DNA from: JAJDXO01 sp964620095
Lineage (GTDB): Bacteria > Pseudomonadota > Alphaproteobacteria > Rhodospirillales > UBA2165
Direction: 5' to 3'
NCBI GenBank assembly: GCA_964620095.1
Contig: CAZUGT010000352.1
Span: 1-33,505 of the forward strand
DNA length: 33,505 nt
Part shown: one piece after another, positions 7,023 to 16,475 of the stretch
Numbering within the stretch: position 1 is the stretch's first letter
How the letters are laid out: the number at the start of each line of letters is the position of its first letter
The notes under the pieces: model-generated
Databases searched by the model: none
Told to the model about the DNA's origin: nothing
Seen by the model: only the letters and a program-made list of their open reading frames with translations
Position numbers and translations under genes: made by a program

Positions 7023-8432
7023 TCAGTTGCCGGCGCTGCGCGCCCGGTCTTCGGACTGGACGCCCAGCGATTTGAGTTTTCGATGGAGCGCCGAGCGCTC
7101 CATGCCGACAAAAACGGCGGTGCGGGAGATATTGCCGCCGAACCGGGTGACTTGCGCCATCAGGTACTCCCGCTCGAAAATTTCACGCGCCTCGCGCAGC
7201 GGAAGACCCATGATTTCCGAATTGTCATTGCCGAGCTCGACCGCCGGCGCGCCGGAACGTATCTCATTGGGAACCATGTCGGAGCGGATCGGCTCGTCGC
7301 TCTCGCCGGGCGCCATGATCAGGAGACGTTCGACCACGTTTTTCAGCTCGCGCACGTTGCCGGGCCATTCGTAGGCCTGCAGCGTCGCAATGGCGTCTTC
7401 GGCGAATTCGCGGGGCGGGTTGCCGACATTTTCCGCCGTCCGGTCCATGAAAAACCTGGCCAGGGCCGGGATGTCCTCCCGGCATTCCCTGAGCGGCGGG
7501 ACTTCCAGCGGCACCACCCTGAGGCGGTAGAACAGGTCTTCGCGGAATCTGCCTTCGCTCATCAGTTGGCCCAGGTCCTTGGTTGACGCCGCCATGACCC
7601 GGACGTCCACCTCGACGCGGGTCGTACCGCCCACCCGCTGAAACGTCTGCTCCTGCAGCGCCCGCACGATCTTGCCCTGGGTCTCGATGGGCATATCGGC
7701 GACCTCGTCGAGAAACAGGGTCCCATTATGCGCTTGTTCGAAAGTACCGATCAGATGCTGGTTTTCGCCGCCCTCCCCGGTTCCGCCCTCGCGGCCGAAC
7801 AGGCTGAGCTCGAACCCATCGGCCTGCAGGGTGGCGCAATTGACCGAGATGAACGGGCCCGCCGACCGGTTGGAGTTGGCGTGTAGCAGGCGGGCGACCA
7901 CGTCCTTGCCTGCGCCCGCCGGGCCGGTGATCAGGACTCGGCTGTTGGCCGGCGCAACCCGGGCGATGGATTGCCTGAGTTGGGTGATGGCGGGCGAATT
8001 GCCGACCAGCTCGATATCGCCGCCGGCGCGGCGCCGGAGCTCTTCGTTCTCGCGCTTCAGGGTCGCGGCCTCGACCGCACGATTGACGACCATGATCATC
8101 CGGTCGGCCGTAAAAGGCTTCTCGATGAAATCATAGGCGCCGAGACTGATCGCGGTGACGGCGGTTTCGATATTTCCGTGCCCGCTCATCATCACGACCG
8201 GCAGCGAGGGGTGCGATTGACGAACCGCTTCGAGGATCTGCATCCCGTCCAGCTTGCTCCCCTCGAGCCAGATATCCAGCAACATCAGGCTTGGCCGGCG
8301 GGTTTCGATCATCGCCATCGCGCTGTCGGAATCATGTGCTTCCCTCGTCTGGTGCCCCTCGTCATCGAGGATTCCAGCGGTCAGCATTCGGATGTCTGCC
8401 TCGTCGTCGACGATTAGAATGTCATGCGCCAT
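7023..8432 (-). CDS. ntrX: nitrogen regulation response regulator NtrX
   Basis: This 469-residue response regulator comprises a receiver domain (phospho-acceptor Asp53 in LLLDIW, Lys105 in EKPF), an AAA+ domain (Walker A GPAGAGKD at 170-177, Walker B TLFLDEV) and a C-terminal Fis-type helix-turn-helix (NISRTAVFVGMERSALHRK). In place of the sigma-54 contact loop GAFTGA it has a Gly/Glu-rich stretch (GREGGTGEGGE, about 213-223). It therefore probably does not activate sigma-54 polymerase in the NtrC manner, as known for other alphaproteobacterial NtrX. It is paired with NtrY and overlaps its gene by 11 bases. Known roles are nitrogen metabolism, redox and envelope control. Confidence 0.97.
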   Translation of the reverse strand: MAHDILIVDDEADIRMLTAGILDDEGHQTREAHDSDSAMAMIETRRPSLMLLDIWLEGSKLDGMQILEAVRQSHPSLPVVMMSGHGNIETAVTAISLGAYDFIEKPFTADRMIMVVNRAVEAATLKRENEELRRRAGGDIELVGNSPAITQLRQSIARVAPANSRVLITGPAGAGKDVVARLLHANSNRSAGPFISVNCATLQADGFELSLFGREGGTGEGGENQHLIGTFEQAHNGTLFLDEVADMPIETQGKIVRALQEQTFQRVGGTTRVEVDVRVMAASTKDLGQLMSEGRFREDLFYRLRVVPLEVPPLRECREDIPALARFFMDRTAENVGNPPREFAEDAIATLQAYEWPGNVRELKNVVERLLIMAPGESDEPIRSDMVPNEIRSGAPAVELGNDNSEIMGLPLREAREIFEREYLMAQVTRFGGNISRTAVFVGMERSALHRKLKSLGVQSEDRARSAGN

Positions 8433-10704
8433 GGGCTACGGTCGTGTTTTCCGTGGATTCGTCCGGATCCGGCTTGGTGTCGTTGTCCGCGACGGCTTCC
8501 CGCCCGAACATCAATGAGATACGGGCCCCGCCCTCATCCCGGTTCTGCAATACTAGATCACCTTGGTGATCTTCCATAATCTTCTTTACGATCGCCAGTC
8601 CCAGCCCCGTTCCTTTTGACCGGGTCGTGACGTAAGGCTCCGTAAGCCGGTCAACCAGTTGGTTGGGGAGTCCGCCCCCGTTATCCTCGATTTGGACAAT
8701 GACATGGCGCGCGGTGTCGTGGATGGTCATGGAGATGACGCCGTTCGAAGCTGATTCGGCTTCGCCGAATTCGGCGCGGATCGATTCGGCCGCATTCTTA
8801 AGAACGTTGGTCAATGCCCGCGAGACCTGCTGACGGTCGCAATTGAGCCGCAGCGGTTCTTCGGGAAGCGCCACTTGATAGCTGATCTCCGGGCATCGAT
8901 TGCGCTCCAGGAAGACGGCTTCGCGGCACAGTTCGATGAGGTTTTGGGGATTGCGGTCCGGCTGCGGCATCCGTGCGAAGGCCGAGAACTCGTCGACCAT
9001 CCGGCCAATGTCCTCGACCTGCCGTACGATTGTCTCGGTGCAGCTGGTGAAAACTTCCGGATCGCTGATGACTTCGTTCTGATACTTGCGGCGCAATCGC
9101 TCCGCCGAGAGCTGGATGGGGGTCAGGGGATTCTTGATCTCATGGGCAATGCGCCGCGCGATATCCGCCCAGGCGGCTTTTCGCTGCGCCGAAACAAGCT
9201 CGGTGACATCATCGAACGTAACGACGAAGCCGATCGCCTTTCCGTTGAGCCGTTCGGCCGCAATGCTGACGACCAAAGTTCGCTGGCGTCCGCCCCGTTC
9301 GATCGTCAATTCGGCGTTGGCTGGTTTTCCGGGTGCGGCCGCTACGCCCGCAAACAGCCCCGCCATTTCCGGAACCACCTCGGCCAGGGGCCGGCCCAGA
9401 GCATTGTCGAGGTCGGTCTCGAGCAACTCCGATGCACGCCGGTTGGGCAAATTGATGCCGCCATCGGCGTCCATGCCGATCACACCGGCCGAGACGCCGC
9501 CGAGAACGGTCTCGGTAAATTGGCGCCGCTCATCCAGTTGGCGGTTGGCGGCGACCAGCCCTTCCTGCTGTGTGTTGATCTGCTCGGTCATGCGGTTGAA
9601 GGCCCTGCTCAGCGTACCGATTTCGTCGCTCGAACCGCTGCTGCCCTCGGTTTGGACGCGGGCTGAAAGATCGCCGGACCGGATCCGTTCGGCGGCGGCA
9701 ATGAGATTGCCGATGGGTGTCGCAAGCTGGTTGGCCACTGTCCAACCCGTCCAGACCGCGGCCAACAGCAGCAGTAGAGCCACCAGCGCAAACACGGCCA
9801 AGAAACGGATCTGCAACTCTTCCCGGCTGTTCTCCAATTGCTGGTACTGGATCGCGGCACCGCGGGTCATGGACAGGTGGTCGAGGACCTGCGGTTCAAC
9901 TAATCGGCCAACCAGCAGGTACGCGTCCGGGAAGGCCTCCAAACGTATTCCGGCGCGCACCCTGTCGTCGGAGTCGCTGGACAGTATCTGCACCTCGCCG
10001 GGTCGCGTTTGGGTAAAAATTTTGCCGAGCAGATCCTGTCCGGCCACATCGAATCCGAGAGACACGCTGAGGCCCGCCGACATCAGGGTGTTGCCCGCGC
10101 CGTCAACCACCGCCGCCTCGGGAAGGCCCCGAATGAGCGCTTGGGTCTGCATCAGCTGACGGAAGAATCGCTGATCAACGCGAATCCGGGGTGCCGCGCG
10201 GTTGAGGTCGTTGGCCATCGCCAGCGCGTCGCCGCGGATATTTCGTTGGTGCTCGCGCAGGTAGGCCGTCGCCACCGCCTGAGACTCGTTGACCGCCGTC
10301 CGCACACGATCACTGAACCACGTCTCGATGCCGTAGTTGAGAAACAGGCCGGAGAAAACGGCCACCAGGATGGCCGGGATAACCGCCACCAGGCTGAACA
10401 AAACCACGAGCCGGATATGCAAACGGGTTGCGGCACCGCCGGCGGTCCGGCGGGACCAATTGCGGACGATCCGCCGGGCGATCAGCACGCCGAGCGCCAG
10501 GGCCAGAATGACATCCAGGTTCAGTAGAATGATCACCGTGGTGAAATCGGTCTCGAGCGGGCCGAGATCGCCCATGGCGATCACGGTGGCGATGCCGGAC
10601 ACGACCAAGGCTGCGACCAAAATCGCCGTCAGGACGCGACTCACATGCATCCGGCGAAGCCGGACCCGGATGCGTCTAAACTTGTAGCTCATCGTGTTCG
10701 CCAT
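8422..10704 (-). CDS. ntrY: nitrogen regulation sensor histidine kinase NtrY
   Basis: This 760-residue membrane kinase has hydrophobic segments at about 22-44, 55-77, 97-122 and 300-325, with a periplasmic region from about 125 to 298. A HAMP linker (325-380) and a PAS domain (395-505) follow. The dimerisation/phosphorylation helix has His521 in AHEIKNPLTPIQL, and the ATPase domain carries NVLKNAAES, DNGGG and GTGLGL. It phosphorylates NtrX. The start at 10704 has AGG at acceptable spacing; ATG four codons later is an alternative. The Ala/Asp-rich tail overlaps the ntrX start. Confidence 0.97.
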   Translation of the reverse strand: MANTMSYKFRRIRVRLRRMHVSRVLTAILVAALVVSGIATVIAMGDLGPLETDFTTVIILLNLDVILALALGVLIARRIVRNWSRRTAGGAATRLHIRLVVLFSLVAVIPAILVAVFSGLFLNYGIETWFSDRVRTAVNESQAVATAYLREHQRNIRGDALAMANDLNRAAPRIRVDQRFFRQLMQTQALIRGLPEAAVVDGAGNTLMSAGLSVSLGFDVAGQDLLGKIFTQTRPGEVQILSSDSDDRVRAGIRLEAFPDAYLLVGRLVEPQVLDHLSMTRGAAIQYQQLENSREELQIRFLAVFALVALLLLLAAVWTGWTVANQLATPIGNLIAAAERIRSGDLSARVQTEGSSGSSDEIGTLSRAFNRMTEQINTQQEGLVAANRQLDERRQFTETVLGGVSAGVIGMDADGGINLPNRRASELLETDLDNALGRPLAEVVPEMAGLFAGVAAAPGKPANAELTIERGGRQRTLVVSIAAERLNGKAIGFVVTFDDVTELVSAQRKAAWADIARRIAHEIKNPLTPIQLSAERLRRKYQNEVISDPEVFTSCTETIVRQVEDIGRMVDEFSAFARMPQPDRNPQNLIELCREAVFLERNRCPEISYQVALPEEPLRLNCDRQQVSRALTNVLKNAAESIRAEFGEAESASNGVISMTIHDTARHVIVQIEDNGGGLPNQLVDRLTEPYVTTRSKGTGLGLAIVKKIMEDHQGDLVLQNRDEGGARISLMFGREAVADNDTKPDPDESTENTTVAHGA

Positions 10705-10764
10705 GGTATGGCCTGTTTCCCGCGGACGCCCGGTGACGGGGCCGCTGGTGATCCCTTCCCTCCC

Positions 10765-12198
10765 CTATTTCGGACTTCTCAGGACAGGGATGTTGAGTTC
10801 GCGAATTTTCTTCCTGAGCGTGTTCCTGTTCAGACCCAGCAACTTTGCGGCGCGCAGCTGATTGCCCCGCGTCGCTTCCAGTGACAGCGAGATAAGCGGC
10901 CGCTCGACCTCCTTCAGCACCCGGTCATAGAGCCCGGCCGGAGGCATGACATTGCCGTGCGCCGCGAAGTAGTCTCGCAAATGAATTTCGACGGCGTCGC
11001 CGATGCCGTTTCCGGCGCGGTTGGCCGTTTCCGGCGGCGGCGATTCGGCCAGTTCGGCCTCGATCGCCTGGATGCCGATGGTTTCCTCCGAATAAAGCGC
11101 GGCGAGACGGCGGACCAGGTTTTCCATCTCGCGCACGTTGCCCGGCCAATGATAGGCCTGCATTCGATCAACGGCCGATTCGTCGATGTTCTTCCACGGC
11201 AGGCCCTCGTCGGCGCATTGGCTCAGGAAATGGCTGACCAGTTCCGGAATATCCTCCCGGCGCTCGCGCAATGCAGGCATTCTGATCGGCACCACGTTCA
11301 GCCGGTAATACAGGTCTTCCCGAAACAGGCCCTGGCGAATGAGCTGGGTCAGGTCACGGTGCGTGGCGGCGATAATCCGGACATTGGCCTTGATGGGCGT
11401 CCGCCCGCCGACCGTCGTGTATTCGCCTCCCTGCAGGACCCGGAGCAAACGGGTTTGAGCTTCGGCGGGCATGTCCCCGATTTCATCGAGGAAGAGGGTG
11501 CCGCCCTCCGCCTGCTCGAAGCTGCCGGAGGCCCGCGCGGTTGCGCCGGTAAAGGAGCCTTTTTCGTGACCGAACAGTTCGCTCTCGATGAGTTCTCGCG
11601 GAATCGCCGCCATGTTGAGGGCGATGAACGGGTGATGCTTGCGCTTGCCGTAGTCGTGCAACGCGCGGGCGGCCAGTTCCTTGCCGGTGCCCGACTCGCC
11701 GGAAATCAGAACCGTGAGGTCCGTGCCCATCAGCCGCGCAAGGGAGCGGTATACCTCCTGCATGGCCGCCGAGCGGCCAATCAGGGGCAGCGATTCGCCG
11801 CCGCCCTGCTCCGGCGTATCCTGGGGCTCGGGCGTGGTCTCCAATGCCCGCCGCACGACGCTGATCAGTTCGTTGAGGTCGAACGGCTTGGGGAGATACT
11901 CGAAGGCACCCCGCTGGGTGGCGTTGACCGCGGTCATCATCGTGTTTTGGGCGCTCATCACGATGACGCGAAGTTCGGGGCGAATTTTCTTGATCCGGGG
12001 TATGAGGTCGAGGCCGTTCTCGTCGGGCATCACGACGTCGGTAACGACCACATTGCCCTCGCCGTCGTTGACCCACTTCCACAGGGTGGCCGCGTTTCCG
12101 GTCGTCCGGACCTCATAGCCGACGCGGCCCAGCGCGTGGCTGACAACCGTGCGGATGGCGCCGTCGTCGTCCGCGACGAGTACCGTGGAATTAGTCAT
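10765..12198 (-). CDS. ntrC: nitrogen regulation response regulator NtrC (sigma-54 activator)
   Basis: NtrC activates sigma-54 promoters of nitrogen-scavenging genes under nitrogen limitation. The 477-residue protein has a receiver domain (Asp54 in VVTDVVMPDENG, Lys104), an AAA+ domain (Walker A GESGTGKE at 167-174, sigma-54 loop GSFTGA at 214-219, Walker B GTLFLDEIGDMP) and a Fis-like helix-turn-helix (NQLRAAKLLGLNRNTLRKK). The sigma-54 loop is GSFTGA rather than GAFTGA. I chose ATG at 12198, since AGGA lies 8 bases upstream; an ATG three codons earlier (12207) abuts the AGG and has no usable Shine-Dalgarno. The start overlaps the ntrB stop by 8 bases. Confidence 0.97.
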   Translation of the reverse strand: MTNSTVLVADDDGAIRTVVSHALGRVGYEVRTTGNAATLWKWVNDGEGNVVVTDVVMPDENGLDLIPRIKKIRPELRVIVMSAQNTMMTAVNATQRGAFEYLPKPFDLNELISVVRRALETTPEPQDTPEQGGGESLPLIGRSAAMQEVYRSLARLMGTDLTVLISGESGTGKELAARALHDYGKRKHHPFIALNMAAIPRELIESELFGHEKGSFTGATARASGSFEQAEGGTLFLDEIGDMPAEAQTRLLRVLQGGEYTTVGGRTPIKANVRIIAATHRDLTQLIRQGLFREDLYYRLNVVPIRMPALRERREDIPELVSHFLSQCADEGLPWKNIDESAVDRMQAYHWPGNVREMENLVRRLAALYSEETIGIQAIEAELAESPPPETANRAGNGIGDAVEIHLRDYFAAHGNVMPPAGLYDRVLKEVERPLISLSLEATRGNQLRAAKLLGLNRNTLRKKIRELNIPVLRSPK

Positions 12199-13312
12199 CG
12201 ATTTCATCCTGAGGTTGCTGGGCGACCGCGAGCATCACCTTGAACGTCGTCCGGCCCGGGACGCTATCGAACTCGATGACGCCGCCGTGGTCGTCGACCA
12301 TCTTGGCGACCAGTGCGAGCCCAAGACCGCTGCCTTTGGGTTTCCCGGTCACGAAGGGGTCGAACAGGTGATCCCGCAGGTCTTCGGGAATGCCGTCTCC
12401 GTTATCCTGAACCGAAACGGCAAGCGGAAGGTTGGTGCGGGTGGACAGTCCGGGGACGGCGAACCGCACGCTGTGCTGGTAGGCGGTGGCAATCGTAATT
12501 TCGCCCCCCTTTTCCGGCATCGCTTCGGCGGCGTTCTTGACCAAATTCAGGAAAATCTGAACCAGCTGGTCGAAATCACCGTCCACGGCCGGCAGGGACG
12601 GGTCATATATTTCACGGATCCGCGCGTGGCTCGCGAAGCCGTTGCGGGCCAGCGTGATGACCCGCTCCAATACCTGGTGGATGTTTACCGCGGTCCGCTC
12701 CAAGGGGCGCTGGTCGGAGAACACCTCCATGCGGTCGACGAGCGCCGTAATCCTGTCGGTTTCGTCGCAAATCAGGCGGGTAAGCGTTTTGTCCTCGGGC
12801 TCGGAATTCTGTTCCAGGAGCTGCGCCGCCCCGCGGATGCCGGAGAGCGGGTTCTTCACCTCGTGGGCCAGCATGGCGGCCATGGCGGTCACCGAGCGCG
12901 CCGAGTTGCGGTGCGTCAGTTGGCGCTCGATCTTGTCGGCGATGGACCGCTCGAAAAACGCCAGCACGACATGATCCGGCTGGTCACCCAGCCGCCCCGC
13001 CTGCACATTGACGAAATGCTTGCTGATCCGGGGGGATTCCAGGGTCAGACCGTATTCCGAAACGGCCGCGCCGGCACCGCGGACCAGATCGATGATGGTG
13101 AATACCGGGCTGTCCTCGGGCAGCAGGGTATGGAGCGGTGTCCCGAATAGCTGTCCGGCGCTCGCCGACAAAAACTGTTCGCCCCGGCTGTTGAGAAAGA
13201 CGATGCGGTTGGACGAGTCGACGACGACGACCGCCGATTCCAGGGCGTTCAGGATCCCGTCAACATCGATGGGCGTTGGCGGCGGGACCGATATGGCGAG
13301 GTCCTGGTTCAC
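12191..13312 (-). CDS. ntrB: nitrogen regulation sensor histidine kinase/phosphatase NtrB
   Basis: NtrB is the cytoplasmic kinase/phosphatase that controls NtrC phosphorylation under PII (GlnB) control. The 373 residues hold an N-terminal PAS domain (about 15-125), then the H-box with His150 in LAHEVKNPLSGIRGAAQLL. The N-box NLVKNAAEAM, DNGDGIP and GSGLGLALV follow. No membrane segment is visible, as expected. Its ATG overlaps the dusB stop by 4 bases (ATGA), and its end overlaps ntrC. dusB(nifR3)-ntrB-ntrC is a classic alphaproteobacterial operon. No glnB is present in this window. Confidence 0.97.
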   Translation of the reverse strand: MNQDLAISVPPPTPIDVDGILNALESAVVVVDSSNRIVFLNSRGEQFLSASAGQLFGTPLHTLLPEDSPVFTIIDLVRGAGAAVSEYGLTLESPRISKHFVNVQAGRLGDQPDHVVLAFFERSIADKIERQLTHRNSARSVTAMAAMLAHEVKNPLSGIRGAAQLLEQNSEPEDKTLTRLICDETDRITALVDRMEVFSDQRPLERTAVNIHQVLERVITLARNGFASHARIREIYDPSLPAVDGDFDQLVQIFLNLVKNAAEAMPEKGGEITIATAYQHSVRFAVPGLSTRTNLPLAVSVQDNGDGIPEDLRDHLFDPFVTGKPKGSGLGLALVAKMVDDHGGVIEFDSVPGRTTFKVMLAVAQQPQDEIDD

Positions 13313-14295
13313 GCGGCGCGCCGTTCCGCCAGCGGCTGGTAGAAATCGTTTATGGCCGCCTTGACCGCCGCCGGGTCGGTCATCCGCATGACGTTGTCGC
13401 GGAAGCCGGCCGAATTGTGCAGCCCCCGGCTATACCAGCCGATGTGTTTCCGGGCGATACGCGCGCCGCGCTCGGTGCCGTAATGGGAGAGAATATCGTC
13501 GTAGTGACCCAACAATGTCCGGCGCTGGACGGAAATATCCGGATCCGGCAGCTTCTTGCCTGTTTCGAGATAGTGCTCGATCTGGCCAAGAAACCAGGGC
13601 CGGCCATAGGAGCCCCGGCCGACCATGACCCCGTCGGCGCCGGATTGCTCGAGCAGCGCGCCTGCGTCTTCGACCGAATTGACGTCGCCGTTGCCGATGA
13701 CCGGAATGCCGACCGCCTCCTTGACCTTGCGGATAAACGCCCAGTCGGCACGTCCCTTGTAGAATTGGCAGCGGGTCCGTCCATGGACCGTCAGCATCTT
13801 GACGCCCGCCTCTTCGGCAATCCTCGCCATCCGGGGCGCATTGCGTGACGAATCATCCCAGCCGGTACGCATCTTGAGGGTGACCGGGAGATCGACCGCG
13901 TTCACCACGGCTTCGATGAGTTTGCCGGCGAGCGCCTCGTCGCGCATCAGCGCCGAGCCCGCGTGGCCATTCGTCACCTTCTTGACCGGGCATCCCATGT
14001 TGATATCGATGATCGCCGCCCCGCGGTCCGCATTGAGCCGCGCCGCCTCGGCCATGGGTTCCGGCTCGCAGCCGGCCAACTGGACCGCCATCGGAAACTC
14101 CTCGGCGCAGTTGCTGGCCATCTTCATGGTCTTCTTGTTGGCATAGATCATCGCCATGCTGGCGATCATCTCGGAGATCACCAGTCCGGCTCCGTGACGT
14201 TTGACCAGACGCCGATACGGCATGTCGGTTACGCCCGACATGGGCGCCAGCAACACACGGGAGGTCAGCCGGATCGGGCCGATTTCAATGGGCAT
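13309..14295 (-). CDS. dusB: tRNA-dihydrouridine synthase DusB (NifR3)
   Basis: This is an FMN-dependent TIM-barrel enzyme that reduces specific uridines in tRNA to dihydrouridine. The 328-residue protein shows the N-terminal LAPMSGVTD, the catalytic cysteine in NMGCPVKKVTNGHAGSAL, the phosphate-binding GNGDV and VGRGSYGRPW. I start at 14295 (MPIEIGPIRL), where family similarity begins; an upstream ATG at 14349 would add 18 residues without family character, and neither has a strong Shine-Dalgarno. Known as nifR3 upstream of ntrBC in Rhodobacter and Azospirillum. The 81-bp gap to the upstream gene may hold the operon promoter. Confidence 0.95.
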   Translation of the reverse strand: MPIEIGPIRLTSRVLLAPMSGVTDMPYRRLVKRHGAGLVISEMIASMAMIYANKKTMKMASNCAEEFPMAVQLAGCEPEPMAEAARLNADRGAAIIDINMGCPVKKVTNGHAGSALMRDEALAGKLIEAVVNAVDLPVTLKMRTGWDDSSRNAPRMARIAEEAGVKMLTVHGRTRCQFYKGRADWAFIRKVKEAVGIPVIGNGDVNSVEDAGALLEQSGADGVMVGRGSYGRPWFLGQIEHYLETGKKLPDPDISVQRRTLLGHYDDILSHYGTERGARIARKHIGWYSRGLHNSAGFRDNVMRMTDPAAVKAAINDFYQPLAERRAA

Positions 14296-14376
14296 GGAGT
14301 GACTCGCCGAAATTTGCCCATAAATTGAGCATTTTTGCCAAGAAAGCAACGATTTGCTGGGCCGAAAGCCGATATT

Positions 14377-15177
14377 TTATGCGAGCAGAATGTCGGTTAC
14401 CAGTTTCACTCCCGGATAACCGAGGGTGAGCAACAGATAGGCCAACAGGACCAGCCGGGCCGCCGAGCGTCCCCGGATGCCCGTGCGAAAGTGCAGAAAC
14501 AGCAGAAGTCCGACGACGACGAATACGCCGAGGGTGAGCACCGTCTTGTGGTCGAACGCGATCAACCGGCCGGATGTCGAGTAGAGGGTGGCCATTCCCG
14601 TTGCCAAACCGGCGGCGAGAACCGCTTCGCCGGCCATCAGAAGCCGCACGGCAAGACGCTCGCTGTCGGCAACCGATGGAAGCCGGCGTGACAGGCCGGT
14701 GGCCTGCCGGCGTTTGAGCGAGCGTTCCTGGAGCATCGCCGCAAGGGCGGCGATGGCCGCCAGGGTCACCAAACCGTAGGTCGCGACGGAAACCGCGATG
14801 TGGGTGCCGATCCAGGCCAACGGGGCGCCGCCGGCGAGCGGCCGTGACGGCGCCTGCCCCCAAATGGTCGCCAGCACGGCGAGAAGGATCAGGTAGGGCA
14901 CCAACAGCGGCGTCAAACGCCACCCCTGTTGGGATACGAGGGCGACAAACGCGTAGATCACCAGACAGGTAACGACGGTCAGCCAAAGCGCCGTGGAAAG
15001 GCCGGTGTGCCATCCCTCGGCTTGGCGGACGTAGACCCAAAGGGCCGGCCCGGCGATGGCCACCGCCATCACGGCCCAATACACCCCGTCCCGCGCGGGC
15101 GCCTTCCGGAGCGCCACGATGGCCGCCGGGATAAGCGCCAGAAGCGCCGCGAGGTTGAGAATGAAACTTGTCGACAT
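14377..15177 (-). CDS. CcsA/YpjD-like cytochrome c assembly family membrane protein
   Basis: This 266-residue, highly hydrophobic protein has about eight predicted membrane helices. Conserved-looking histidines occur in WIGTHIAVSVATYG and FDHKTVLTLG. The pattern fits the CcsA/CcmC-related inner-membrane family (YpjD/CorE group), whose members resemble haem-handling proteins but lack the WGxxWxWD haem-lyase signature; I see no such signature here. The start at 15177 is chosen because the longer in-frame reading from 15249 prepends an Arg/Ser-rich non-membrane stretch. The function in this subgroup is uncertain. It is divergent from ispDF, with a 128-bp spacer, and upstream of dusB on the same strand. 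Confidence 0.8.
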   Translation of the reverse strand: MSTSFILNLAALLALIPAAIVALRKAPARDGVYWAVMAVAIAGPALWVYVRQAEGWHTGLSTALWLTVVTCLVIYAFVALVSQQGWRLTPLLVPYLILLAVLATIWGQAPSRPLAGGAPLAWIGTHIAVSVATYGLVTLAAIAALAAMLQERSLKRRQATGLSRRLPSVADSERLAVRLLMAGEAVLAAGLATGMATLYSTSGRLIAFDHKTVLTLGVFVVVGLLLFLHFRTGIRGRSAARLVLLAYLLLTLGYPGVKLVTDILLA

Positions 15178-15305
15178 ATCGAAGTTGCGGCTCGGGTCCC
15201 GGCTTGCATATGACGGCAGAGACCTACGCCCTCGCCCGCTCCTTGGCAAGACGCCCCGCGCATTCTACGTTGAAACAACACCCCTGACCAACGGACGGGA
15301 CGACA

Positions 15306-16475
15306 TTGCCGAACCCACCTCACATCGCCGCGCTGATCGTCTCCGCCGGGCGCGGGCATCGTTTCGGCGGCGAGGCGCCCAAGCAATATCTGCCGCTGGG
15401 GTCCAAATCCCTATTGGCGCGCAGCATCGAGGCGTTCCTGGGGCACCCGTCGGTAACCCAGGTTCGCGCCGTCATCCATCCCGATGACGTGGAGTTGTAC
15501 GAGGCCGCGCTGAGCGGGATCGACGTTCCGCCGCCGATCTTCGGCGGACCGGAACGGCAGGATTCGGTGCGTCTCGGTCTGCAGGGGCTTGCCGAGGCGC
15601 GGCCCGATGTGGTCTTGATTCACGACGCCGTCCGGCCCCTGGTGCCGGCCGGGCTGATCGATCGCGTCGTTGCCGCGGTTGGGCCCGGGGTTGCGGCTCT
15701 ACCGGCCTTGCCTGTGACCGACACGCTGAAACGGGCCGTCGACGGGACCGTTACCGAAACCGTGGACCGATCCGCGTTGTGGCGCGCTCAGACGCCGCAA
15801 GGCTTTGTGTTCCAGGAGATTTTGTCGGCTCACGAAGCGGCCGCCGGCAATGCGCTGACCGATGACGCCGCCGTGGCCGAGGCGGCCGGGTTGCGGGTCG
15901 AAATGGTTGAAGGGGCCGAGGAAAACCTCAAAATCACCACCCAGGAGGATCTGGAGAGAGTTCGCCGCATGATTGGCGCGGAACCCGCGACCCGGGTCGG
16001 AACCGGGTACGATGTGCACCGGTTCACCCAGGGGGACCGGGTGATCCTTTGCGGCATCGAAATCCCGCACAGCGCGGCATTGGAGGGTCATTCCGATGCG
16101 GATGTCGGGTTGCATGCCTTGACCGATGCGCTTCTGGGCGCCGCCGGCTTCGGCGACATCGGCACGTTCTTTCCGCCGTCGGATGAGCGGTGGCGCGACG
16201 CGCCTTCGCACATTTTCCTCTCTCACGCGGCCGGCATGATCGCCGAACGGGGCGGATCGGTGGTAAATGCCGACATCACCATCGTTTGCGAGAAACCGAG
16301 GATCGGTCCCTACCGCGAGCAAATGCGCGCACGGGTGGCCGAAATTCTGAACGTCGACGAGAGCGCTGTGAACATCAAGGGGACGACAACCGAGCGGCTC
16401 GGGTTTACCGGCCGCGAAGAGGGCATTGCGGCCCAAGCAGTTGCCACGATTAAAATGGACAGATCAATCAGTTAA
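15306..16475 (+). CDS. ispDF: bifunctional IspD/IspF, MEP isoprenoid pathway
   Basis: This fusion protein of 389 residues carries the third and fifth steps of the non-mevalonate isoprenoid pathway. Residues 1 to about 228 are IspD (2-C-methyl-D-erythritol 4-phosphate cytidylyltransferase), with SAGRGHRFGGEAPKQYLPL and VLIHDAVRPLV. Residues from about 230 are IspF (MECDP synthase), with the metal-site GTGYDVHRF, GHSDADVGLHALTDALLGA and a C-terminal GTTTERLGFTGR. The fusion is typical of alpha- and epsilonproteobacteria. The start is TTG at 15306, immediately before the conserved HIAALIVSAG; no ATG or GTG fits better. Its TAA shares bases with the convergent cutA stop. Confidence 0.96.
   Translation: MPNPPHIAALIVSAGRGHRFGGEAPKQYLPLGSKSLLARSIEAFLGHPSVTQVRAVIHPDDVELYEAALSGIDVPPPIFGGPERQDSVRLGLQGLAEARPDVVLIHDAVRPLVPAGLIDRVVAAVGPGVAALPALPVTDTLKRAVDGTVTETVDRSALWRAQTPQGFVFQEILSAHEAAAGNALTDDAAVAEAAGLRVEMVEGAEENLKITTQEDLERVRRMIGAEPATRVGTGYDVHRFTQGDRVILCGIEIPHSAALEGHSDADVGLHALTDALLGAAGFGDIGTFFPPSDERWRDAPSHIFLSHAAGMIAERGGSVVNADITIVCEKPRIGPYREQMRARVAEILNVDESAVNIKGTTTERLGFTGREEGIAAQAVATIKMDRSIS

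Noticed and set aside
10957..12243. 428-codon open frame on the plus strand opposite ntrC
   Set aside because: Antisense shadow of a fully recognisable NtrC; no domain features.
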